From Tetraselmis striata (lineage: Eukaryota; Chlorophyta; Chlorodendrophyceae; Chlorodendrales; Chlorodendraceae), in NCBI GenBank assembly GCA_006384855.1, contig VCJN01002168.1, positions 62,001 to 126,000 on the forward strand: a stretch of 64,000 nucleotides of DNA. The letters are read 5' to 3'. A program made the translations under genes and the position numbers. The stretch's first letter is position 1; each line of letters starts with the position of its first letter. The notes below the pieces were generated by a model. That model did not search any database and had not been told where the DNA came from. It worked only from the letters and a program-made list of their open reading frames with translations. Positions 34,091-45,986 of this stretch are shown piece by piece.

Positions 34091-35993
34091 ATGCCGACGT
34101 GCCATCTACTCGTCCGCAGCGGAACCTCTGATCACAAGCTTGCACCTTGTGAGCTCCCGGACGGCTTCTTACCCAGGTTCCCCCCCTCCAACCCCCCCCC
34201 CCCCCCCCCCCCCCCCCCCTTTGTCTGCTGCGCAGGCTAGTATGGCGGCACTTCACCCAGTTGTAGGTTAACCCGGCTGACAGACGTTGTGCCATCCCAA
34301 CCTCTCCTTCTCCTCGCGCCCCGCCCCCTGTGTTGCCCCGTGGTGCAGTTCTGCAGAGCAAGGAGGTGGCAGGGCGCCTGAGGAATTCACGTTCACTGTC
34401 ATCGAGTATCAGCGGCCGGTGCCACTTGAGCTGAACACCACTGAGTTGCTTTTCCAAGGCAGCCTGGAGCTGGCACGCTTTGCCAATACCCTGTTGCACG
34501 GCGTCAATCGCACAAGCGAGCCTAAGGCTGCAGTGGTCCTTATCGATGGCCCCACAAGCAGCACGCGTGGCTACCTCTTACCTCCCAAACAGGAGCTTAC
34601 AGCTGGGGACGGGCCTCTCCAGCTTGTGCTTGGGCTGAAGCAGCGGATACCAGTGCCAGCGCCCGGACGGCAGGCGGGCGAGCGGGCTACGCCCCAACCG
34701 CTGAAGCGCCGGGCATCGTCAGAGCCTGACACTGCGATCAAACACCCGCGGAGAACAGCTTTGCGTACGGGAGCTGTTGTAAAGGATACGCCAGCTCTAT
34801 GCGTCGCCAGGCAGCGGGAAATCGAACAGCTTCGGCATCGCATGGCTGATCTGGTCAAGTCCGCGAGCCCGCTGAACAACCGCACCAAAACAGGCCGCTT
34901 TGTGGCCCGTGACGGCTACTTCAAGGGCCTTGCTGCAATGTATGGGCGCTGGGTGTTTAACCAAAAGGCAGCGGAGGGCCAGGGCCCTGGCCTTGATCCT
35001 CTCTTGCCCTCCGAGGCAAGCGTCGATGAGCAACAACTCCCAAAGGAGCTGGTTGAGGCAGGTCTCAGCAGAGACGCCGCCCTGCAGGTCTCGACTTCAC
35101 TGAGCGAGCTGTCCAAACGGGCCGCCATGCGGATGGTGCTGCTTGCTGAGAGCCCATCGGAGGCGGTGGAGGTGAAAAAGGCTCACGTCAGCGATGACAT
35201 GGTCGAGCTGCGCTACGCAGGCACCGTGATCACGGTGACAGACGAGCACTTTCTTAAGCTGTCGAACCTGTGGGATGTGCACGCTGGTGCTGGGAAGGAT
35301 GGCGCCGGCAAGCTTGAGGACATTTTCTGTCTGCTGCAGCGATACGAGGCGCTCAGTGGAGCCTCCCCCGGCTTCCAGATGGCACTGCCCGAGGACGTGT
35401 TCGATGTATTGCAGAAGCATTGGGATGTCTCACACGAGTGTTTTGCCTCGCCACTCAACTGCTACTTTCCGAGCTACTGCAGCCTCTTCCTGGACACAGA
35501 TGCCAGCTTTGGCAGCAAGGGGAGCTTTTTCGACTTCCGGCCCGCCGAAGGCTCCTTTGAGGCGAACCCACCCTTTGTCGAGGACACAATGACAGAAAAT
35601 GTCCGGCATATTACCGAGCTGTTGGGGTCCAGCAGCTCCCCGCTCTCGTTTGTGATAGTTGTACCAGGCTGGGATGACGACAGCTGTGAATCTTACCAGC
35701 TGACAATGAAGAGCCCTTTTCTGCGGCGTCACCTAACGCTTGACGTGAGGGACCACTATTACAAGAACGGCATGCAGCACCAAATTCAGGGCGGCAAAGT
35801 GTACCAACCATCCAGTTGCGCCACGTTTGTCTTCTTCATGCAGAATGACGCGGGAGCTAAGCAGTGGCCAATCAAGGAGTCACATCTGGCAGAACTGCGC
35901 AGCGCATTTCAGAGCCAGTCCCAGCTGCGAGTGCACCAAGGTCACCGGGATATCATTGGCGGCGCATCCAAGTCGTGGTATGAAGATCTGTGA
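34091..35993 (+). CDS. PCIF1-like cap-specific adenosine N6-methyltransferase
   Basis: In animals PCIF1/CAPAM methylates N6 of 2'-O-methyladenosine next to the mRNA cap (m6Am), using S-adenosylmethionine. I read two exons (34091-34176, 34349-35993) giving 576 residues; the large exon is certain, the small first exon is inferred from phase and an ATG. The catalytic region is strikingly conserved: HECFASPLNCYF, then FLDTDASFGSKG, FFDFRP, and SFEANPPF with the NPPF motif at residues 435-438. PLSFVIVVPGWDD, QHQIQGGKVYQPSS and FVFFMQNDAGAKQW follow, in the same order as in human PCIF1. No WW domain is seen, so recruitment to the polymerase II tail cannot be assumed. Introns are far fewer than in neighbouring genes. 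A TGTAA at 36140 lies about 150 bases past the stop. In trypanosomes and other protists, relatives act on caps or unknown targets. Confidence 0.88.
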
Positions 35994-38052
35994 ACAGCAG
36001 GTGTGGTCAATATGATCTAGATCCACACAAATTTGCCATTTCATCTGGGCTGCCCTGTCTATCCTATCCGCAAGCAAGTACCTTTTTGTGTTGCTGCACC
36101 TTAAACCACAAATATCAATACCAGCTCAAAATGGCCTTATGTAATCCCGGTTGCTCATCTCAAGTAGGAGCACCCCATTTGTTGCTGCGCTTGGTCTTTG
36201 TATGAGTGTCCAAAGCCAACAGGTGGGAGGGGACGGGGCGGGGGCACATCGCATTCGCTGATATCGTGTCGCTTACATAAACATCAGTGTTCTGGAGCTG
36301 TCGCTGCTTTTTAACATGAACCTTCGCTGCATCATAGGTCTAGATGCATATTGTTATGCATGTGAAGTCGATGCGATAGTGAAAAACAGCCGGGACATGC
36401 AGCAAGAAGCATGTTAGGCTTTGAATTCACGTCATCCCAGAGTGTTGTCATGTGATGGTTGTACAATTGCGACTTGAATCCGCAAGGATGGCAGGTTTGT
36501 GCTCCCTGAGCATAGCCGCCAGTGCTGTGCACTGCGTAGATAGGGTGTGGGCTACAGCCCAAAACTTGAGCTGTGTACTCTCCAGGTCTTGACATAGTTT
36601 ATCCAAATCCATCCATTCTGAATCCCCCAGGCGCTGATTGCCCCGGTACTCTGCTTTGCGTGGTGGCTTGTGAGGGTCTTGTGAGGGTCTGGGCTGAGGG
36701 TGAGGGTCTTGGTGGTTCAGAAACATCCTGCAAGAGAGCTCAGTGCCTTTCTGGTAATCTGCTCCCAAAAGGCAAGTGTATGAAAAGTGTCAGTGAAATC
36801 GAAACGACTCGTCGTCAGCTTGACTGTCAGTGAAATCGAAACTTTCAGTGACTAGTTCATCTTGCGCTGATTCCTCGGGTGTTTCCAAATCATGTGTGCC
36901 CTTCGGATTCTCCCACTTGAAACGAGTATGGAACGTCCTGCCGAGTGCGGGACGTACGTGTCGACTCGTACAAGCAACATTACCCTACAGGTGTACCGCG
37001 AGAAAGGTCACGCTTGCAGACGTACTGGCGCCGATGACCTCGCAGCATCCCCGTGTGGCTCGACTTCTCCGGTACTTCATCGACAACATCCAGTCCATTC
37101 CCCAAGCTCTTGTTGCCCTGCCGACCCTAACTTTTGGGCCATCACACCGACTGAACATTCGGTTTCATGGACTACTGCTACCATGTCCGACTGGCCCCCT
37201 ATCGCCGTTTGCCTCGTTGGCGCCGCCAATCCCCCCTCTGGCACTACCTGAAGTTCCCACAGCCTCCGCAAGGGTGCGGCTCAGTTCGGGTATGCGGGTC
37301 TTCATGCTGAGTTCATGCCTGAACCCCCCCCCCCCCCCCCCCCCCCCCCTTCCGCGCGCACACACACCACCTACAAAGCGGGGCATGGCATCAGTGGCAA
37401 AATTTGGTTTTTACAGTTGAACAGAACGTTACATGTGTGGTATATATGTGTGACCCCTTCCGCCTTTGCAGGCTACCATTGTCTTACCCACCGGTATGGG
37501 ACACGGACCAATTAGGCGCTATAGGGAACTAGGAAGAGTCACCAGTGCTACGCGGCGGTTAGCAGTTAGGCGGGCGTCGGCGCGGCCGCGGGTTGGTGCC
37601 GCCTCAACGTTGCTGCCGACCGTCTGTTGGGCGCCTCCCGATGACACATTGACACCGGAACCCCACCCTCCGCCTCGCCAGTGTTCACTGCAGGGCACGC
37701 GGCTGGCTCCGCAGCATCTGTGCTGGTTGGTATCGTGAGGGAAGAGTGTGTGATTTCGTGAGGCGAAAGTGGCGTGGCAGGGTGTAATCTGCGTTGCTGT
37801 TATCCTTCCAACATGGTGGCCTTCCGGTAGCCGCCAGCAGGGCAGCATGGCCACTAGGTAGCACCAAGGACAGCTATAAGTATCCGAATTCAAATCGTTT
37901 TTAGTGTTCCTTCACCCGCGCTTATTGCTTATCGCTATATCGTGACCTTCGCGCGCTCGACTCGTTATCGCAACCGTGCGATCTCTGTAACGGTATATGT
38001 TTTCTTACATCAGTGCTTCAACATATGCGCACTAACAGTAGATACCCGGCAG
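35994..38052. other. Unique spacer right of the PCIF1-like gene
   Basis: No supported gene beyond the 3' UTR (TGTAA at 36140-36144). A short tandem patch based on tgagggtctt(g) lies near 36,670-36,715. A poly-C run lies at about 37325-37349. Open frames of 60-200 codons overlap on both strands without family resemblance. Confidence 0.4.
36140..36144 (+). terminator. TGTAA polyadenylation-type signal
   Basis: TGTAA is the usual polyadenylation signal of green-algal nuclear genes. This one lies about 150 bases after the stop of the PCIF1-like gene. Confidence 0.5.
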
Positions 38053-38263
38053 TGTTTTAGACGGTGATCCAACTACAGTGTTGGAAATTCCGTCACTGGC
38101 CTTCAATTAGTCTTGCGAAATGCTTCGGCAATTTGCTTGATGACTATAACGGAGCGTCGCCTACCCAGGGCTTTCCGTAACTGGATTGCTGCCTGGACGG
38201 CCGTCGTAGAGACGCTGCAAGGGTTTCACTGGTGCCAGTCCTGTCCCGGGGGCGAAAAAAAAA
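38053..38263 (+). repeat. SINE-like repeat, full-length copy 2
   Basis: About 211 bases, beginning gttttagacggtgatccaac and ending in nine A. It matches copy 1 at 19996-20204. It lies immediately left of the right-hand segmental duplication copy. Confidence 0.75.
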
Positions 38264-38271
38264 CAACAGTA

Positions 38272-38353
38272 GATAGTGCAGCATTACAGCCAAAATTGCC
38301 CCGACAAGCTGCCGCTTGTGAAGCGGATTCTCAGCGCACAGGGCCTGCTCTGA
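38272..38353 (+). pseudogene. EMC2 exon 8 fragment
   Basis: Reads QHYSQNCPDKLPLVKR then ILSAQGLL and a stop, against QHYSQKCPDKVPLVKR and MLSAQGLL in EMC2. Only the last ~27 codons are present, with no acceptor or upstream exon, so it cannot be an independent gene. Confidence 0.85.
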
Positions 38354-39290
38354 GCCCCGATATAAGGGTGATACATGTACGATCGCACGTGCTGGCTGCC
38401 GTTGATGCGTAGTGCCTTACTGAAGCAGCCACCGGGAAATTGCGAGCTCGGAAAACCTAGCTAGCGCATAAATCAGAAAGGAAACTGGCAAGTGAGATGA
38501 GCTGAGTGTACAAAATGCGGTCAAAGCTTGAGCTGGCTTGTCTGGGCTTTTGTCAGCCCCTCTTCCCTTTCCCACTGTTTTTGCCACGCACAGCCAACCA
38601 CTGTAGATCACATGATGAACCACACCACCGGCAATTACCGGGACCCATCACAACTCAGCGTTCAGGCGGCGGCTGTCTGCAGGCGCTGTGCGGCCCTTCC
38701 CAAATATTGTCACAAATAGGCTTACCTGGCTTGACTTATGCAACGCGAATGATTACTCAAAGCCATGTAGCACTACTCAAAGCCATTCAGCCTAATTTCC
38801 CATCATCTTGGAGTTGTCCTCAGACTTGCGCGCATTGCCGATCCAAGACTTTATCCACCTTTCATTTCAGGTACACACTATCTGAGCTGCTCACTTCAAA
38901 AATAGCTTTTCACGTATCAAGACAGAAAAAGGCTTCTCTCATTATGTGGATAGATTATCCCCCCCCCCCCCCCCGCAGGTGCACATCAATAGATACAGCT
39001 TCAGGCAGCTGTTGTATCCTATAGCAAGACACCTAAAGCAGCCATCTCGCTCCGCAGCTGCTCTGCGCTCTCATAGAGGATGCCGCCCAGGCCCGCCTCC
39101 CTCGCCTGCAGCCACCGCGCCACAAACGGCACGTCAGTACACCGATACACAGCGGTTGGGGAGCCCAGTGCTGTGCAACTTATCTCCTCGTCCCCCTTGG
39201 CATGTTTGGTGGGGGGGGGGGGGGGGGGGGGCAGCGGGGTTTGTACCGCCTCCACGTTAAGTGGCCGGTCGTCAATGAGTACCAGATCGC
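38272..39290 (+). repeat. Segmental duplication, right copy (EMC2 3' end to FHY1 3' end)
   Basis: Direct-orientation counterpart of 30753-31956, beginning gatagtgcagcattacagcc inside EMC2 exon 8 sequence and running into the intact FHY1 3' exons. It starts abruptly after the SINE-like A tail. Confidence 0.85.
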
Positions 39291-40509
39291 CAGGTGCAAC
39301 GCTGAGGTGGTCCGCCGCGCACTGGAAGCACGCAGGATCGGGTTTGCGAAGACCCTGCACAGTGTGACATCGAGCATAAGTATGATTGAGCTGGCCGCAG
39401 CTTCAGATGGTTCGCAGGAAGCAAGCGATCGACCCCCATCATCACCGCCACCACCCCCTTCCTTCCCATCATGTGGGTGCCAGAGCCTGCCCTCACCTGC
39501 ATCGGCCCGTCGCAGGATACAAATGTCCATGGCAGGAAGCGCGACAGCTGGCAGCGTTCCTCTACCAGCTTGTACCACATGGGGTAGTTGCTCATTATGT
39601 GCATGTCGTAGCCAGCGCTGCGCAGGCCCAGCAGCAGCTCCTCCATACCATCAATGATGACATAATTCTTCTTCTGCGGTGCCGCATTCGGCCATGCACA
39701 GTGCATCAGCAGCGTCCTGATGACCACGTGGCCAATCCTCCTTCAGGCCTTCTTTCCCTCAGCAGCAGCCTCTCCCTGCCCGAGCGCACGTTCAGGTGTT
39801 TTTTTTTACCCGATGACCCCCCCTCGCCGCACCATCCGGTCCCGCAGCCCGTCGCGATCATACGCACGCCCGTCGGCGAAGAAGCTCTCCTCAAACTCGT
39901 CCTGCGAGATGCGTCCCTTTTCGAACTCCATCCAGGCAGAGGGATGCTTCGCCGCCAGCAGGTCCTTGAAGGACATGCCAAAGTACGCCGGCATGTGTTG
40001 GTAGAAGGGGTCGCTCACAATGGTGTCCTTCGAAAAATAGGGGTGGAGAGAGCCACATAAAAGGAATCAGCATCGCGATCACGGGTACAACTTGAGTTAT
40101 TCATGGGCGCTGGACGCAACATGAAGAAAACAACCGCACAGCTTAAACACAGGTGAGCAAGTGCTAGGAGCGCGGTAGCGTTTCCCGTCGTTGGTTTCGT
40201 GTGCAGCAAAGGGTGGGGGGGGGGGGGGGGGGGGGTCACCATAACGTCGAAAAGTAGCGTGGGCTGCCTGCTACCTGCCTGCTCCCCTGCTGCGCGCGCG
40301 CTCGGCCACGGACGGACCGGCGCCTCGGCGCGGCGGCCGAGCGGTCCAGCGCGCAGACGGCGGGCGCCGCGCTGGGGAGGTTTCGCAAGGCGCTGCGGTA
40401 GCGGTCGCCTGGCGGCACGCGCCGCGCCGCCACGCTGGCATACAGCGAGCATCGTCGCCGGAGAGCTGCTGTCTGCGCTGCTGAAGGACTGCGCACGAGT
40501 CGGGCTCAT
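39019..40509 (-). CDS. FHY1: Chloroplast-type FMN hydrolase, HAD superfamily
   Basis: The plant homologue (AtcpFHy1) dephosphorylates FMN to riboflavin in plastids. Five exons (40509-40240, 40027-39833, 39673-39497, 39354-39247, 39105-39019) join in phase 0 to 278 residues. Residues 1-80 are Ala/Arg/Ser-rich, as in a plastid transit peptide. Motifs: I, FDVMDT (87-92, nucleophile Asp 88); II, Ser 183 in IMSNYP; III, Lys 218 in RKPDP; IV, LIDDRP (240-245). Long stretches (DPFYQHMPAYFGMSFKDLL, WMEFEKGRI, MWYKLVEE, LPWTFVSC) follow the plant enzyme closely, as I recall it. Junctions after M155 and A250 were chosen because they keep plant spacing. Intron 1 splits motif I. Poly-C (coding strand) follows the donors of introns 1 and 4. 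Confidence 0.92.
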
Positions 40510-42734
40510 CGCAACAGTCGGCAGGGCATAAAGCGTTTTACATTTGCCAGGTGAGATGCACCAGCCTTCAACGTGCAAATCGGGCGCCATCATCCATTTG
40601 CACTGGCATCATTTGCACAAGCGACTAAAGTACTAGCGCGTAGGTGGGAACAACTTGAAACGGCGGCCGGGCATTGCTCACAGTCATGTAGACGGTACCA
40701 TTATTATAGTAGTGTATGGGAATCACATGATATAGAATAACATAGTAATCCTCAAACAGTGCATAGTATTCCCTTACCCCTTTATTTGTTGAGCGGCCGA
40801 AGTTCGACACCGGTGCGACCTGTGTTCTATAAAGTTCAGGAATCTGAGTTTGAAGGCGGTTACGTCGTTCTGATATACCGCGGATGTTCTGATATCTGTT
40901 GTCTATGGCCTAGCAAAGGTATTGATTGGCTCAGGGGTCAAGGAATGGACGAGTTCTTGGAATGCGAAGTAAGTTGTTGTCGGTTTGGAGCCTGGACTGG
41001 CGCGATAGATGGTTTGGGCGCTCACACAATATTACCGCGGCCGAGCAGCACAAGGATACTCAGTTTGATATGTTTATGGTAAACCTCACCGATGTACCGT
41101 TCATGAACTGTCAACCGTATGGGTGAATAAGCCTTGCTTGATCATTGCTTGCATCCCATTCGCAAAACCTACAACGAGAAGGTCCGAGCCTACCGTAGCA
41201 GACCGTATACCGGGCGCCACCGAGGGCCAGTGTCCAAAAAGACAAGCAAGGAGTGTCCAACTAGGATGTCATCAAGAGTGCGGCGAGCCTACCCAAGGCG
41301 GATTCTGCATATGCCAAGACGAGCGACGCGATCCTCCGCTCCGCAACCGCAAGGGATATCACCACCTTTAAAGCGTGTGGCCGCATTCTCATCGCGTACC
41401 GTGATGCAACATGACCCTGCGACCTGCTCAAGCCGGCGCAGAAGCTACTCATGCAACTTTATGAAACCACGGGAAATGACAAATTGTTTGCGGAAAAATG
41501 TGAGAAATTGATTTGGCCGCCCAGGTCCATTCCTGGCCGGTTAGTCGCTTTTTGAATGTAGAATCTCATCCGGTGGCTATTGGATGCGCTAAAAAATTAT
41601 GTCCCATATTTTGGTTCTAACAGCAGAAGACGCCGCCGGTGAAGGTCCCTGGTGCACTACAATATCGAGCTCGCTTAAAACTGCGGAGTTCTACACCGTT
41701 TGCAGCCGGGCAGTAGTGTGATTGAATACAATTTCGGCTTGCATAACCTTGTGACTTTTGCGGAGGGGTTCTCGAAGCGGTGGACCGCAACGACGGTGAG
41801 TGGACGCACCCCCCCCCCCCCCCCCCCGGCTAGACATATGAGACTTTCCTACGCTGAGTGGCTGCCATGTTTGCCATCATGCGCCGTAGTTGGTTTGTTC
41901 CACGGCGGTGGAACCCAGTCGCATGCGGAGGACATAATGAATGGGATTGTGCCCCACAGCATGGATATCCGGCCGACGGATTGGGCCGCAATGGCCAGTG
42001 TTCGGAAGTGTAGAGAGCATCTTATCGAATGTCTCCTTCAGTTTGTCGGGAATACTTCCCGGGGGAGCATCCATCGCCGTGAATACTACTCAGTATCAGT
42101 TTACTCGTAAATATGTTACATGACATTTGATTATTTTGATTGACATTTGTGTTTGACATGCACATATTGGCGCCTATTCTGGAAAGCGGGGTCTATATAA
42201 GCACACCGCCTTTCGGGTCCTGAGGAGTAACCTTATGGAGAAATGCCCAACGAGCTTGACCGCGACGCCGGCGGCGCGCCTCATCGAGGACCAACCGGCT
42301 TGCAAACGTGGCCTCTTCAACCCACAGTCGGATATGTAGTCCTCACATGCGGATGGGGACAACAACGACTTGTAAGGACCTACACAACACGCAGTGCCTG
42401 TCAGTTTAGGGATTGAGTTCGTGATTGCCGATGACGTTGACTACAGTATGCATGATTTGTTCCACTCTCAGCGACCCTCAAAAAGACGAGGGATCACTTC
42501 TAGAAGTGCTCGGCACTCAACAAAGGAAAGGCCCGTCACACCCGGAACGAGAGCCAGATTGGGCTAATGTGCGGCGGGCATATTGACATCGCAATATGGC
42601 TTGTCGACCGGCATGGCCTGAAAATCCCAGTGGAGGAGATGCCCATGCTACCAGGTGTACCCACCTGGCTACCAGATTTACAAGGTATATCGACCTTAAC
42701 CCACTAGGCTCATGGACCACTTCGTATTTAGCAT
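40510..42734. other. Gene-poor region with weak coding-like segments
   Basis: On the plus strand 41,700-42,110 reads VIEYNFGLHNLVTFAEGF and, after a poly-C run, AEDIMNGIVPHSMDIRPT. 42,520-42,690 reads IGLMCGGHIDIAIWLVDRHG. These look more protein-like than chance but belong to no family I know and are not joined by clear splice sites. A TATATAAG-type box lies near 42192. They may be remains of mobile-element genes. Confidence 0.3.
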
Positions 42735-44335
42735 GATGCAATACCATTTACTCATCATGTAATCTTACTACTAAAATGACACTCGTCTATAGTCATTAGT
42801 CCGTGACACTCTCGTATTAACACTGCATAGGCGCACATCACATGTCATCGCCACGCAACATGCGTGGTGGTCTATCCGGGATCTGCCTCTAGAAGCCCGA
42901 CAATCTCGCTGCGATCTTGCCTAATCCACGATTATTCCGCGATGGCGCGCGCGGCGGTGCCAATGGGCGGCGAGGCGCGCGGCAGTGGGCGGCGAGGCGC
43001 GCGGCAGTGGGCGGCGAGGCTCGCGGCAGTGGGCGGGCGGAATAAAACATTTACATCCGGTTTTGGGCGGGACCGCCACGGCGGCTGGCCTGCTGCTCGC
43101 GGGTGGCGGCAGCGGCTACGGCGGCCCGGCGGCCGGCCCGCGACCCGAACGCCCCACCGCCCGCCCTGGCCCCGGCACAACCCCGGCCCCGGGACGGCAC
43201 TCCAGCCCCCGGCTTGGCGGGCTGCTTGACCTTCTTGGCCGGGGGCTCCGGGCAACAGCCCTCGTCGACGTTGTCGCCGGGGACGGCTTGCGTGGCGGCC
43301 AGGTTGTTGACCGCGTTGGTGTTGTGCTTGAGGATGCCGCCCGTCCTCTTCTAGTGTTGCGTCAGCATTCCCACCAAGCCGTGGAGCTTTTAGCGACGTA
43401 GCGGTAGTGCCCGCCAGCGGCAGCGACAAAACCTTGTTGCGTTGAACACTTGATACGATCGGTTTTCCGCCAAACGTAGGGACTGGGCGGGGATATGGCA
43501 CAGCAACTGCGAAAGTCAGTATGCGTGTTGATTGCTTGTCACGGCGGCGGTGGCTGTGTAATCGAACAAGCGGGAAAACAAGCGCGACTCACCTGCGGCT
43601 TCCGGGTGCGGCGTCACCTCGCAGACGACCTCCTCGCCCTTGAACATCACGTCAGGAGGGGGGCACTTGCCGGCTTGGTAGTACCGCCCTAGCTCGGTCT
43701 GTTGCCATGCCTCTGCAAGATCGAGGGCCTTCGCGAGAGTTGGTCCTCGCTTGGCAATGGTCCCCTCTTCCTACCTCCTTGGCCGTCGTCGCCCTCGCCA
43801 TGGAAGTAGTACCGAGCGAGGTAGTTCATCACGTTCCCCTGCTTCCTATACAACACAAGGTGCACCGTCAGCACAACCCACAAGGATGGTCGCCGTGGGG
43901 TTGGAAGGAAGGGGGAGGGTTGTACTCTCGGAACGCGGTCATGACGGTCTCCTTGGCGTAGATGTGGTTTGCGGCTGTGTAGCCGGCACGGTAGCTGAAG
44001 GTAGCGTAGCGGATGCGCTCGGTGATGTACGGGCGCGCGGCGTTGGGAAACCTCGGCGTCTTCTTCAGAGGGTAAGGGATCCCCGTATGAGTGTCGCGCG
44101 GCCAGTACACGTCAAAGACAGTTAACAGCACCGCCTTGTCCTTGGCCAGAGGAGCAATAACAGCAACAACGCGGCAGGGGGCGGTCAAGGCCTATGAAAT
44201 TCGAATCCTCCACGCAGTCATGTCAGCCATCCGCCGAGTCAGTGTACCTTTCATGGTGGACTCCAGCCCTCGGCTCGTGAGAGTGTGGGATGGACCGTCG
44301 TCCGTCGATTTCACAAACCGCATTTACTTTACTAG
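42735..44335 (-). repeat. Repeated coding unit A, unknown family
   Basis: Minus-strand unit with recognisable shared peptides: PYPLKKTPRFPNAARPYITE, GYTAANHIYAKETVMTAFRE, QGNVMNYLARYYF, KRGPLPSEDQL and VPYPRPVPTFGGKPIVSS, ending in a Gly/Arg/Ala-rich basic tail. The shared non-coding flank ctctagaagcccgacaatc lies near 42,888-42,906. The protein family is not recognised. Conservation of several peptides between units suggests a gene that was once translated, either a mobile-element ORF or a local gene family. Confidence 0.6.
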
Positions 44336-44975
44336 CGCGGCCGGGGCGGTGGGGCGACAGCGAGGTAGTTCATGACGTTCCCTTGCTCCCTATACAACAC
44401 AAGGTATAGGAAGCACAACCCACATGGATGGTCGCAGTGGGGTTGGGAGGAAGGGGGAGGGTTGTACTCTCGGAACGCGGCCATGACGGTCTCCTTGGCG
44501 TAGATGTGGTTTGCGGCTGTGTAGCCGACACGATAGTTGAAGGTAGGGTAGCAGATCCGCTCGATGTGCGGGGGCGCGGCGATGGGAAACCTCGGCGTCT
44601 TCTTCAGAGGGTAAGGGATCCCCGTCTGAGTGTCGGGGCCAACAGTTGTCAAAGACATCCGACAGCACCGCCTTGTCCTTGGTCGTAGGAGCAATAACAG
44701 CAACAACGCGGCACGGGGGCGGTCAAGGCCTATGAAATTTAAATCCTCCACGCAGTCATGTCAGCCACCCACCGACTTGTGTACCTTTCAGAATGGACTC
44801 CAGCCCTCGCTCGGCTCGTGATAGTATGGGATGGACCGTCGATGGAGGCGATCTTAACGCCAGTGCCCATATCAGATCATGCGCGGGGGGGGGGGGGGGG
44901 GGGGCTCCGTCGGGTGCTGGGTTCAAGATCTGAGCACGCGTCCCGTCGGGTACAATAGGCTCCAGCACGACTTTA
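44336..44975 (-). repeat. Repeated coding unit B, partial
   Basis: Carries only the upstream half of the unit (QTGIPYPLKKTPRFPIAAPP, VGYTAANHIYAKETVM, EQGNVMNYLA) plus a leading segment with DLIWALAL and a poly-G run at 44886-44904. It sits head-to-tail with units A and C. Confidence 0.6.
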
Positions 44976-45986
44976 TAATATTATAGTATAATACCATGTA
45001 CTCATCATGCAATCGTACCAGTAGTATGACACTCGTCTGCAGTCATTCCGTGACAAACTTGTAATAAACTGCATTATCCGGCTCATTTCACTCATGATCA
45101 CGACGCTATATCCGCGTAGGACTTGTTTTACATCTTGCCTCTAGAAGCCCGACAATCACGCTGCGCTCTTGCCTAATCGGCGATAGCGCGCGTGCGGCAG
45201 TGCCAGTGGGCGGCGAGGCGCGCGGCAGTGGGCGGGCGGAATAAATCATTTATATCCGGTTTCGGGCGGGACCGCCACGGCGGCCGGCCTGCTGCTCGCG
45301 GGTAGCGGCAGCGGCTACGGCGGCCCGGCGGCCGGCCCGCGACCCGAACGCCCCACCGCCCGCCCTGGCCCCGGCACAACCCCGGCCCCGGGACGGCACT
45401 CCAGCCCCCGGCTTGGCGGGCTGCTTGACCTTCTTGGCCCGGGGGCTCCGGGCTACAGCCCTCGTCGACGTTGTCGCCGGGGACGGCTTGCGTGGCGGCC
45501 AGGTTGTTGACCGCGTTGGTGTTGTGCTTGAGGATGCCGCCCGCCCTCTTCTGCGCCAGCACACCCACCAAGCTGTGGAGCTTTGGCGACGCAGCGGTAG
45601 TGCCCGCCAGCGGCAGCAATACGACCTCGTTGCGATGAACACTGGATACGATCGGTTTACCGCCAAATGTAGGGACTGGGCGGGGATATGGCACAGCAAC
45701 TGCGAAAGTGATTGCTTGTATCGGCGGCGGTGGCTGTGTAATTGAACAAGTGGGAAAACAAGCGCGACTCACCTGCAGCTTCCGGGTGCGGCGTCACCTT
45801 GCAGACGACCTTCTCATCCTTGAACATCACGTATGGAGGGGGGCACTTGCCGGCTTGGTAGTACCTCCCTAGCTCGGTCTGCTGCCAAGCCTCTGCAAGG
45901 TCGAGGGCCTTCGCGAGTTGGTCCTCGCTCGGCAATGGTCCCCTCTTCCTACCTCCTTGGCCGTCCTTGCCCGCATCATGGAAGTA

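Noticed and set aside
34287-34348. Start of the PCIF1-like protein at 34287
   Set aside because: The first codon there is TTG and the stretch lies in the inferred intron just before a tgcag acceptor; a small upstream exon with an ATG at 34091 fits the phase.
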